8,526 nucleotides of DNA from an uncultured Steroidobacter sp. Its GTDB lineage: Bacteria > Pseudomonadota > Gammaproteobacteria > Steroidobacterales > Steroidobacteraceae. The position numbers were made by a program, and so were the translations under genes. The notes under the pieces are model-generated. The model was not told where the DNA came from, made no database searches, and worked only from the letters and a program-made list of their open reading frames with translations. The DNA lies in assembly GCA_946478975.1 (NCBI GenBank), contig CAMLEO010000300.1:1-8526 (forward strand). The letters run 5' to 3'. How positions within the stretch are numbered: position 1 is the stretch's first letter; each line of letters opens with the position of its first letter. Below, piece after piece: positions 1 to 5,699 of the stretch.

Positions 1-69
<69 letters not shown>

Positions 70-136
70 AAGGCTTTGAGACCTATCAAGTTTAACGAAG
101 AGATTATCCAAACAAGCTCTACTGGCTAATTTGGTA

Positions 137-178
137 ACTCATCGTCGAAGTTGGCTTCGCCAACGAACCGACGCGAGT
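137..178 (-). other. Leader stem-loop between boxA and 16S
   Basis: The minus-strand RNA can fold as a nested hairpin. ACTC (175-178) pairs with GAGT (137-140), GTCG (169-172) with CGAC (144-147), and GTTGGC (159-164) with GCCAAC (150-155) across a GAA triloop. The pairings are in consistent register, separated by small internal loops. The position, just after the GTGTGGGG segment, matches a structured part of the E. coli rrn leader. A role in pre-16S folding or processing is inferred from that similarity. Confidence 0.55.
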
Positions 179-202
179 CCCCACACAAATTATCTGTTTA
201 AC

Positions 203-215
203 TTTTTAAAGAGCG
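203..215 (-). promoter_or_regulatory. rrn leader boxA antitermination element
   Basis: On the minus strand this reads CGCTCTTTAAAAA, matching the core GCTCTTTAA (206-214) of the rrn boxA. In E. coli, boxA in the nascent leader recruits NusB-NusE and other factors that keep RNA polymerase resistant to Rho across the rRNA operon. Here it lies about 135 nt before the mature 16S end and downstream of all three proposed promoters, so every transcript would carry it. The sequence after it also resembles the E. coli leader, which supports the call. Confidence 0.85.
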
Positions 216-275
216 TCACCGGTGCGCTGGGCTTTCGGTGTCTGCCGTTGCGCTTTCGCTGCAGGCAGAAGCGGA

Positions 276-327
276 ACTTTAATTCGCTTTTTTCGTTTCG
301 TCAACCCCCTCGTTTTTTATTTCGAGG
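276..327 (-). promoter_or_regulatory. rRNA promoter P3 (proximal, degenerate -10)
   Basis: On the minus strand: an A-rich tract within an inverted repeat (308-327), then TTGACG (299-304). The -10 is TAAAGT (276-281) with a 17-bp spacer, or TTAAAG (277-282) with 16 bp. The -35 lies 131 bp from that of P2 and is followed upstream by the same GGGGG and A-tract arrangement. Unlike P1 and P2, the downstream flank is TCCGCTTC, so the GCGCC-type discriminator is lost and the -10 is poorer. It may be weak or differently regulated. Confidence 0.5.
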
Positions 328-429
328 CGATCAACCCGTCGAATCAAGCTCCCCGCGTCCACTTCGCGGCGCCGTTTTTGAAGCGGCATCCGCTGCGAGG
401 GAGGCGCATCTTACTGTCTCGTTTCTGGC
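299..429 (-). repeat. Tandem promoter-module repeat, copy A
   Basis: This is the first of two imperfect head-to-tail units in the rrn promoter region. It shares with copy B the boundary CGTCAACCCCC on the plus strand, a T-rich tract in an inverted repeat, the exact 12-mer CCCGTCGAATCA (335-346), a GCCGTTTTTGAA block, a CCGCTGCGA block and GGAGGCGCATCTTACT, which contains the P2 -10. It is about 131 bp long. Divergence is scattered, so the duplication is not recent. Confidence 0.7.
308..327. repeat. Inverted repeat around the P3 UP-like A/T tract
   Basis: CCTCG (308-312) and CGAGG (323-327) flank the 10-bp tract TTTTTTATTT on the plus strand. The arms lie directly upstream of the GGGGG that precedes the P3 -35. 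The same architecture with different arm sequence occurs at P2. It could be a protein-binding site (a Fis-like activator is one guess) or a constrained UP element. Confidence 0.45.
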
Positions 430-461
430 CGTCAACCCCCTTCGAATTTTTATTTTCGAAG
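400..461 (-). promoter_or_regulatory. rRNA promoter P2 (middle)
   Basis: On the minus strand: an A-rich tract inside an inverted repeat (440-461), a -35 TTGACG (430-435), a 16-bp spacer, a -10 TAAGAT (408-413) and a GCGCCTCC discriminator (400-407). Both hexamers lie exactly 124 bp from those of P1, and the flanking sequence is recognisably duplicated. The A-tract is centred about 17 bp upstream of the -35 hexamer, about where the distal UP subsite that contacts the RNA polymerase alpha subunit would be. The start is expected near 401. Confidence 0.72.
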
Positions 462-553
462 TGTTGGCGGCCCGTCGAATCAGTGTCTTCGCAGCCCGTT
501 TTTCAACCGGCGCCCGCTGCGAAGGGGGCGCATATTACTCATAGGTTTCAGTG
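430..553 (-). repeat. Tandem promoter-module repeat, copy B
   Basis: This is the second unit, about 124 bp. On the plus strand it has CGTCAACCCCC at its start, CCCGTCGAATCA at 471-482, GCCCGTTTTTCAA, CCGCTGCGA and GGGGGCGCATATTACT, in the same order as copy A. It ends at the GGTCAA (554-559) that forms the P1 -35, which is the start of a third, truncated copy. Each unit therefore carries the -35 and UP-like region of one promoter and the -10 and discriminator of the next one upstream. Confidence 0.7.
440..461. repeat. Inverted repeat around the P2 UP-like A/T tract
   Basis: CTTCGAA (440-446) and TTCGAAG (455-461) form a perfect 7-bp inverted repeat around TTTTATTT on the plus strand, immediately upstream of the P2 -35 region. 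The arms differ from those at P3 (CCTCG/CGAGG), yet both keep perfect complementarity, so symmetry seems maintained through divergence. No such inverted repeat flanks the P1 tract. Confidence 0.5.
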
Positions 554-583
554 GGTCAACACCTGTCTGAAATTTTTTTTCGC
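524..583 (-). promoter_or_regulatory. rRNA promoter P1 (distal, strongest-looking)
   Basis: On the minus strand: an A-rich UP-like tract (about 570-580), a -35 TTGACC (554-559), a 16-bp spacer, a -10 TAATAT (532-537), then a GC-rich GCGCCCCC discriminator (524-531). The start is expected near 525. A 16-bp spacer, an upstream A-tract and a GC-rich discriminator are the known hallmarks of stringently controlled, growth-rate-regulated rRNA promoters. It is the outermost of three similar promoters, 124 bp from P2. The start site is inferred. Confidence 0.75.
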
Positions 584-687
584 GCTACATTTGTGCGCGC
601 CAAACGGCGTTGCGCGCGAGCCTCATTTCGTGGCCACCGCGTGAATTTGCAAGAGCAAAGGCCGGGTGAACGACTAAATTTTTTTGC

Positions 688-714
688 TGTGTGAGGCGTT
701 GGTTGCCCCACACA
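688..714 (-). other. Hairpin downstream of tyrS (no U-tract)
   Basis: The minus-strand RNA forms a 10-bp stem, UGUGUGGGGC pairing with GCCUCACACA, around a 7-nt loop. It includes one G·U pair that would be an A·C mismatch on the plus strand, so the structure fits a minus-strand transcript. It begins 40 nt after the tyrS stop and lies about 100 bp upstream of the P1 -35. It is followed by GCAAAAAAATTT rather than a U-run, so it is not a canonical intrinsic terminator. It may protect the tyrS mRNA 3' end. Between it and P1 (about 584-687) I see only short GC-rich palindromic bits such as CGCGC/GCGCG at 581-599. Confidence 0.4.
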
Positions 715-754
715 ACGAGTTGCGGATCTGCTAAGCGAAGGAGCGGGATTTAAC

Positions 755-1966
755 TCAATTCGAGCGCCGCACGATCGCTACGCGAGCGAACGAGCGCTTG
801 CCCACCTGGAACAGCTTCGCAGGCCCCGGCGTGAGCGTCGTCTTGATGTTCTCGACCTTCTCACCATCGATGCGAACTGCGCCGCCCTGAATCAATCTGT
901 TTGCGGCTGCCGTGCCTTCAGAGAGTCCCGCCTGCTTCAGCAGCGCGGCGAGCCCGATGCTCTCGCCTTCGATCTCGACGGTCTTGGTCTCGATGTCCTC
1001 AGGAACCTCTCGCCGCTGACTGCGAGAGGAAAAATTCTGACGGGCCTGCTCGGCTGCGGCAGCCCCGGTAAAGCGCGTGGTGATTTCGAGTGCAAGCTCG
1101 AATTTGATCTCCATCGGGTTGCGGCCCTCGGCGAGTTGCTTGCGCAGTCCTTCGAGCTCCGCATTGGACCTGAACGACAGCAGCTCGAAGTAGCGCCACA
1201 TGAGCTCGTCGGATATCGACATCAGCTTGCCGAACATACTGTCTGCATCTTCGGTGACGCCAATGTAGTTGCCGAGCGACTTCGACATCTTGTTCACGCC
1301 GTCGAGCCCTTCGAGCAGCGGCATCGTCAGTACGATCTGCGGCTCCTGCCCGTACGCTTCCTGAAGCTGACGACCGACGAGCAGGTTGAACTTCTGATCG
1401 GTGCCGCCGAGTTCGACGTCGGCCTGCAAGGCCACCGAGTCGTAACCCTGAACGAGCGGATACAGGAATTCGTGGATGGCGATCGGCTGACCGTTCTTAT
1501 AGCGCTTGCTGAAATCGTCTCGCTCCAGCATGCGCGCGACGGTGTGCCGGGCCGCGAGCTGAATGATTCCAGCCGCGCCCATCTTGTTGAACCATTCAGA
1601 GTTGAACACCACGCGCGTGCGCTCGGGGTCGAGAATCTTGAACACCTGCTCCTGGTAGGTCTTGGCGTTGGCCTGGATCTGCTCGGTGGTGAGCGGCGGA
1701 CGAGTCGCGTTGCGCCCGGTCGGATCGCCGATCTGACCGGTGAAATCCCCGATCAAGAAAATGACGTCGTGGCCGAAATCCTGAAAGCGACGCATCTTGT
1801 TGATGAGCACTGTGTGGCCCAGATGCAGATCGGGCGCGGTCGGATCGAATCCGGCTTTGATCTTGAGCGGTTTTCCCCGGCGCAACTTGGTCAGTAGTTC
1901 CGACTCCAGCAGGATCTCGGTCGTACCACGTTTCAGTTCGGCGAGTTGTTGTTCGGCAGAGAGCAT
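755..1966 (-). CDS. tyrS: Tyrosyl-tRNA synthetase
   Basis: This cytosolic class I aminoacyl-tRNA synthetase attaches tyrosine to tRNA-Tyr using ATP. The 403-residue protein has the catalytic Rossmann domain first, with the HIGH-type motif HLGH at residues 48-51 inside [12 protein letters not shown]. Tyrosine-pocket residues Y169, Q173 and D176 fall where the Bacillus stearothermophilus enzyme has its equivalents. KMSKS is at 226-230 and a C-terminal S4-type RNA-binding domain covers about 340-400. The length and the [13 protein letters not shown] segment fit the roughly 400-residue TyrS form seen in many Proteobacteria. The ATG start has a weak GGA upstream, and no better in-frame start is evident. 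The gene reads toward the rrn operon and is divergent from the M23 peptidase gene. I found no convincing promoter or T-box-like leader for it. Confidence 0.97.
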   Translation of the reverse strand: MLSAEQQLAELKRGTTEILLESELLTKLRRGKPLKIKAGFDPTAPDLHLGHTVLINKMRRFQDFGHDVIFLIGDFTGQIGDPTGRNATRPPLTTEQIQANAKTYQEQVFKILDPERTRVVFNSEWFNKMGAAGIIQLAARHTVARMLERDDFSKRYKNGQPIAIHEFLYPLVQGYDSVALQADVELGGTDQKFNLLVGRQLQEAYGQEPQIVLTMPLLEGLDGVNKMSKSLGNYIGVTEDADSMFGKLMSISDELMWRYFELLSFRSNAELEGLRKQLAEGRNPMEIKFELALEITTRFTGAAAAEQARQNFSSRSQRREVPEDIETKTVEIEGESIGLAALLKQAGLSEGTAAANRLIQGGAVRIDGEKVENIKTTLTPGPAKLFQVGKRSFARVAIVRRSN

Positions 1967-2074
1967 CGGATTTCCATCGTGCTACGAAGGGCACGGTAAG
2001 TTCGACCGCCCGCGACTCTAGTGGCTCTGATTCAGTTCGGCTACGGGAACCGAAATGACACGGCCATGGTTTTT

Positions 2075-2113
2075 TTTGGTTGACGGCAGCGGCACGATTG
2101 TTCAAATTGCGAT
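2075..2113 (+). promoter_or_regulatory. Candidate promoter for the M23 peptidase gene
   Basis: Within the 195-bp divergent gap (1967-2161), the plus strand has a run of eight T's, then TTGACG (2080-2085), a 16-bp spacer and TCAAAT (2102-2107). This would start transcription near 2114 and give a leader of about 48 nt. The -10 matches only 4 of 6 consensus bases. Nothing else in this gap reads as a convincing element, and no clear promoter for tyrS was found. Confidence 0.3.
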
Positions 2114-2161
2114 CGGGTTCGTTTACTTTAACTAATTGCACACTATTGGGCACGACTGGGT

Positions 2162-3544
2162 ATGCGCCAGCTTAGGCAACTGGGACTACAGCCAACCTCC
2201 TCTTCCAGAACCGCGTTTGACTACAAGCCCGTGTCGACGCGCGCTTCGACTCACGCCCGCTGGTTCGTTTCGGGACTGTTGTTACCGCTGATTGGTGGCC
2301 TCATCGCCTATGGCGTGGCCACTCGCGACACCGCGCTGGTGTCGTCGCGTCAGCCGATCAGCCTGGAAGACCTGCCGCCGATCGAGATCGACAAGGTGGC
2401 TCTGCCCGCGGTCGCGCCGCCGCCTTCCTTATTGGGCGACACAGTGGAATTCGTCGTGCGCCGGAACGACACCATGGATCGCATCTTCCGCCAACTGAAG
2501 CTGAGTCTGACCGATCTCGCCAGCATTCGCGGCGTGCCGGGCATGCAAGGCCGGCTCGATCAGCTGCAGGTCGGCGACACGATTACGCTGGTTCATGACG
2601 ACGGCCTGGTGCAATCGCTCACCCGGCGCATCAGCGAAACTGAAGTGCTCTCGGTGACGCGCGCCAACGAAGGCTTCAACCTCGAAGTCATCGAGACGCC
2701 GCTCGACATTCAGCAAGTGCAGGCGCATGGCACGATCGACTCTTCGTTGTTCGCCGCCGCTCGCGCCGCTGGCGTCAGCCCGGAAATGATCCTGCAGCTG
2801 GCCAACGACATCTTCGGTTGGGAAATCGACTTCGCGCTCGACATTCAACCGGGCGCCACGTTCAACCTGGTGTATGAACAGAAGTATCGCGACGGCAAAT
2901 TCATCGGCAATGGCCGCATTCTCGCCGCGGACTTCGTGAACAACGGCACGACGTACCGCGCGGTTTATTTCGAATCGGCGGACGGCAAAGTCGCTGACTA
3001 CTTCGCGCCGGACGGCCGCAGTATGCGTCGCCAGTTCCTGCGCGCACCGCTTGAGTTCACTCGCATCAGCTCCAACTTCGACCCGAAGCGCCTGCACCCG
3101 ATCCTCAACACCATCCGCGCGCACAAAGGTGTGGACTACGCGGCTGCGACCGGCACGGTGATCAAAGCCGCCGGTGACGGCAAAGTTGAGTTCGTGGGCA
3201 TCAAGGGTGGTTACGGTCGCGTTGTGAAGCTCGAACACGGCGGCGGCGTCGAGACGCTCTATGGTCATATGTCGCGCTTCGCGAACGGCCTGCGCAATGG
3301 CCAGCGCGTGCGTCAGGGCATGACGATCGGTTATGTCGGCAGCTCTGGCGCCGCGACCGGTCCGCATCTGCATTACGAATATCTGGTGAACGGCGTACAC
3401 AAGAACCCGCGCACCGTGCTGCTGCCGAACGCTGCTCCGATCTCCGATCAGTATCGCGCCGAGTTTGTGACGCGCTCGGGGCAACTACTGGCCAAGCTGG
3501 ATCGTGCCGGCGCAGCGCAGGTTGCTGCCCTACCGAGCATGTAA
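2162..3544 (+). CDS. Membrane-anchored M23 murein DD-endopeptidase (MepM-like)
   Basis: This is a probable zinc peptidase that cuts peptidoglycan cross-links in the periplasm, allowing wall growth. The 460-residue protein has a cytoplasmic N-terminus and one membrane segment at about 34-52 acting as an uncleaved anchor. A LysM/OapA-like region covers about 94-150 and a Csd3-type middle domain about 190-285. The C-terminal M23 (LytM) domain spans about 296-422. Zinc and catalytic residues are visible: H321 and D325 in HKGVD, H369 in YGHM, and H402/H404 in HLH. All are intact, so an active enzyme is expected rather than an EnvC-type activator. The length is close to E. coli MepM (about 440). 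The ATG lacks a good Shine-Dalgarno. It lies divergent to tyrS, 71 bp ahead of ppk1, with no intrinsic terminator between. Confidence 0.9.
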   Translation: MRQLRQLGLQPTSSSRTAFDYKPVSTRASTHARWFVSGLLLPLIGGLIAYGVATRDTALVSSRQPISLEDLPPIEIDKVALPAVAPPPSLLGDTVEFVVRRNDTMDRIFRQLKLSLTDLASIRGVPGMQGRLDQLQVGDTITLVHDDGLVQSLTRRISETEVLSVTRANEGFNLEVIETPLDIQQVQAHGTIDSSLFAAARAAGVSPEMILQLANDIFGWEIDFALDIQPGATFNLVYEQKYRDGKFIGNGRILAADFVNNGTTYRAVYFESADGKVADYFAPDGRSMRRQFLRAPLEFTRISSNFDPKRLHPILNTIRAHKGVDYAAATGTVIKAAGDGKVEFVGIKGGYGRVVKLEHGGGVETLYGHMSRFANGLRNGQRVRQGMTIGYVGSSGAATGPHLHYEYLVNGVHKNPRTVLLPNAAPISDQYRAEFVTRSGQLLAKLDRAGAAQVAALPSM

Positions 3545-3602
3545 CACAAGCGCCGCTGCGGCCGTAGTAAGCTCGATGCCCCCCGGGTTCTTTGTGACGT
3601 CT

Positions 3603-3610
3603 GGTGGCGG
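3603..3610 (+). promoter_or_regulatory. Ribosome binding site deciding the ppk1 start
   Basis: GGTGGCGG ends 5 nt before the ATG at 3616, a usual spacing. The alternative GTG at 3604 lies inside this purine-rich stretch and has only CCGGGTTCTTTGTGACGTCT before it, with no Shine-Dalgarno. This favours the ATG at 3616 as the real start. The match to AGGAGG is partial. Confidence 0.45.
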
Positions 3611-3615
3611 CATTC

Positions 3616-5697
3616 ATGCTCGATGTGAATTTGAAGGCTCCCGAGCACTACATCAATCGGGAGCTGTCGTTTCTGGATTTCAACCAGCGCGTGCTGGCGC
3701 AAGCTCATGACGAGCGCCTGCCGCTGCTCGAACGCATCCGCTTCCTCGGCATCTCCTGCTCCAACCTCGATGAATTTTTCGAGATCCGCGTCGCCGGCCT
3801 GAAGCAGCGACAGGAGCTCGGCTCGCTCGCCGGCGGGCCCGATGGCATGACGGTGCCGGAGCAATTGGCCGCCATTCACGAGCGCGCCGCTGCGCTGGTG
3901 AAAGATCAGTACGAGCTGCTGCACCAGATGGTTTTCCCCGCACTCGCGGCTGAAAACATCCACTTCGTGAATGCGAAAACGCTCACGCCCGAGCAGCGCA
4001 AGTGGATCGGCGAATACTTCGCCAAAGATGTCGAGCCGGTGCTCACGCCGCTCGGCCTCGATCCGGCGCGACCGTTCCCGCGCATTCAAAACAAGAGCCT
4101 GAACTTCATCGTGCGGCTCTCGGGCAAAGACGCGTTCGGCCGAGACACCGAGCTTGCAGTCGTGCAAGTGCCGCGCTCACTGCCACGAATCATTCGCCTG
4201 CCGCCGTCGCCGGGCGAGCCTGGCAAAACGTATTTCGTGTTCTTGTCCGCGTGCATTTCCACCTTCATCTCGCAGTTGTTCAGCGGCATGAAGGTCGAAG
4301 GCACCTGGCAGTTCCGCGTGACCCGCAACAGCGACCTGTTCGTCGACGACGAAGAAGTGGACAACCTGCTGCGCGCGATCGAAGGCGAGCTTGCGCAACG
4401 TCGTTACGGCGCGGCCGTGCGCCTGGAAACATCGCTCGACTGCCCGGAAGACATCACCAACTTCCTGCTGCGTCACTTCGCGCTCAAGCGCGACGACCTG
4501 TACCAGGTGAACGGCCCGGTGAATCTCAACCGGCTGATGGCCATTTACGACCTGGTCGATCGTCCGGACCTGAAGTATCCGGCGTTCACACCGTGCATTC
4601 CCAAGCGCCTGGTCGCGAAAGAAGACATCTTCTCGGTGATGCGCGAGGGCGAAATTCTGCTGCATCATCCGTTCGAAGCGTTTGCGCCAGTCATCGACCT
4701 GTTGCGCCAGGCGGCGAGCGATCCGGACGTGCTGGCGATCAAGCAGACGTTGTATCGCACCGGCCCGCAATCGCCGGTGGTCGACGCGCTGGTAGACGCG
4801 GCGCGCGCCGGCAAGGAAGTGACGGTGATCATCGAGCTGATGGCGCGCTTTGATGAAGCGGCCAACATTCAGCTCGCGACTCGTCTGCAGGAAGCCGGCG
4901 CGCACGTCATGTATGGCGTCGTCGGATACAAGACGCACGCGAAGATCATCATGGTCGTGCGTCGTGAACGCGGCAAGTTGCGCCGTTACTGCCACTTCGG
5001 CACCGGCAACTACCATCCGAACACCGCACGCGTGTACACCGACTACGGTCTGTTCACGTGCGACGAGGCGATGGGCGAGGATCTGCACGAGCTGTTCCTG
5101 CAGCTGACCAGCCCGACGCGCGCAGCGACGATGCAAAAGATCCTGCAGTCGCCATTCACATTGCATGAAGGCCTGCTGGAAAAGACTCGCCGCGAGATGG
5201 CGTTTGCACGCGAAGGCAAACCGGCCCGCATCATCGCGAAGATGAACGCGCTGATCGAGCCGCAGATCATCCAGACGCTGTATCAAGCCGCGATGGCGGG
5301 CGTGAAGATCGATCTGATCGTGCGCGGAATCTGCGCTCTGCGGCCCGGGATGCCAGGGATTTCCGAGAACATCACCGTCCGCTCGGTCATCGGTCGGTTC
5401 CTCGAACACTCACGCGTTTATTACTTCCACAACGACGGCAGCCCGGAGATCTTCTGCGCCAGCGCCGACTGGATGGAGCGCAACTTCTTCCGCCGCATCG
5501 AAGTGTGCTTTCCGATCGAGCGCAAGCAGCACCGCGATCGCATCGTCGAGGATCTGGAAACGTATCTCGCCGACAACGAGCAGGCTTGGGTGCTGAAGCC
5601 GGACGGCAGCTACGAGCGCGCCGGCTGCATCGACGCGATGCCCGTCAGCGCTCAGCGCGTGTTACTGCAGCGATACTCGGATAACACCGTCAGCTGA
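3616..5697 (+). CDS. ppk: Polyphosphate kinase 1
   Basis: Ppk1 reversibly moves the terminal phosphate of ATP onto polyphosphate chains and is the main polyP-synthesising enzyme. From the ATG at 3616 the protein has 693 residues (E. coli Ppk is about 688); a GTG at 3604 would add four. The N-terminal part carries the family pattern YINRELSFLDFNQRV and SNLDEFFEIRV. The two C-terminal phospholipase-D-like domains hold the autophosphorylated histidine in KTHAK (H441), a second in CHFGTGN (H460) and a third in LEHSRVY (H598). The 19-residue spacing of the first two equals that of E. coli H435 and H454. The gene follows the M23 peptidase gene after 71 bp without an evident terminator, so read-through is possible. 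It runs tail-to-tail into ppx, overlapping it by 8 bp. Confidence 0.96.
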   Translation: MLDVNLKAPEHYINRELSFLDFNQRVLAQAHDERLPLLERIRFLGISCSNLDEFFEIRVAGLKQRQELGSLAGGPDGMTVPEQLAAIHERAAALVKDQYELLHQMVFPALAAENIHFVNAKTLTPEQRKWIGEYFAKDVEPVLTPLGLDPARPFPRIQNKSLNFIVRLSGKDAFGRDTELAVVQVPRSLPRIIRLPPSPGEPGKTYFVFLSACISTFISQLFSGMKVEGTWQFRVTRNSDLFVDDEEVDNLLRAIEGELAQRRYGAAVRLETSLDCPEDITNFLLRHFALKRDDLYQVNGPVNLNRLMAIYDLVDRPDLKYPAFTPCIPKRLVAKEDIFSVMREGEILLHHPFEAFAPVIDLLRQAASDPDVLAIKQTLYRTGPQSPVVDALVDAARAGKEVTVIIELMARFDEAANIQLATRLQEAGAHVMYGVVGYKTHAKIIMVVRRERGKLRRYCHFGTGNYHPNTARVYTDYGLFTCDEAMGEDLHELFLQLTSPTRAATMQKILQSPFTLHEGLLEKTRREMAFAREGKPARIIAKMNALIEPQIIQTLYQAAMAGVKIDLIVRGICALRPGMPGISENITVRSVIGRFLEHSRVYYFHNDGSPEIFCASADWMERNFFRRIEVCFPIERKQHRDRIVEDLETYLADNEQAWVLKPDGSYERAGCIDAMPVSAQRVLLQRYSDNTVS

Positions 5698-5699
5698 CG
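5688..5699. repeat. 12-bp palindrome holding both ppk and ppx stop codons
   Basis: CGTCAGCTGACG is a perfect palindrome centred between 5693 and 5694. The plus-strand TGA at 5695-5697 ends ppk and the minus-strand TGA (5690-5692) ends ppx. Both genes therefore finish with the same codons, GTC AGC TGA, and both proteins end in Val-Ser. No T-tracts flank it, so it is not a recognisable bidirectional intrinsic terminator. Confidence 0.8.

Larger units (their letters stand above)
70..525 (-). other. rRNA operon leader (pre-16S 5' leader)
   Basis: This noncoding stretch lies between the most distal proposed rRNA promoter (start near 525) and the mature 16S end near 69. It contains a boxA element, a nested stem-loop, and the downstream promoter copies P2 and P3. 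Read on the minus strand, boxA is followed by a CAGATAATTTGTGTGGGG segment that resembles the E. coli rrn leader after its boxA. The leader should be removed by RNase III and further 5' maturation, which is known for rrn operons and not shown here. Plus-strand open frames across this region have no recognisable protein content. Confidence 0.8.

Noticed and set aside
299..583. Tandem units considered as a CRISPR-like or mobile repeat array
   Set aside because: There are only two full units plus a boundary, 124-131 bp long, imperfect throughout. Their content is explained by promoter elements; no short direct repeats with unique spacers, no transposase and no target-site duplication.
131..644. 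Two overlapping plus-strand open frames (131-544 and 222-644) in the rrn upstream region
   Set aside because: They run antisense through boxA, the leader stem and all three promoters, have no recognisable domain, and are rich in low-complexity Arg/Phe/Ala typical of chance frames in GC-rich DNA.
688..714. Hairpin as an intrinsic terminator for tyrS
   Set aside because: The minus-strand sequence after the stem is A-rich, not a U-run. On the plus strand the stem has a mismatch and there is no gene to terminate.
1967..2060. TAGAGT with a GC-rich flank as a tyrS promoter, and a possible T-box leader
   Set aside because: No acceptable -35 lies at 16-18 bp and no T-box sequence or specifier hairpin was recognised. 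T-box control is mainly Gram-positive.
1136..2153. Long open frames over tyrS: plus-strand 1136-1897 and minus-strand 1596-2153
   Set aside because: They are shadows of tyrS in other frames. The tyrS frame holds the HIGH and KMSKS motifs; these show no family motif.
2429..3484. 351-codon antisense frame under the M23 peptidase gene
   Set aside because: It is a mirror frame caused by high-GC codon bias, rich in His/Arg/Val/Glu, with no domain. The plus-strand product has intact M23 motifs.
4177..5409. 410-codon antisense frame under ppk1
   Set aside because: It lies wholly inside ppk1, has chance-frame composition, and no motif or start signal supports it.
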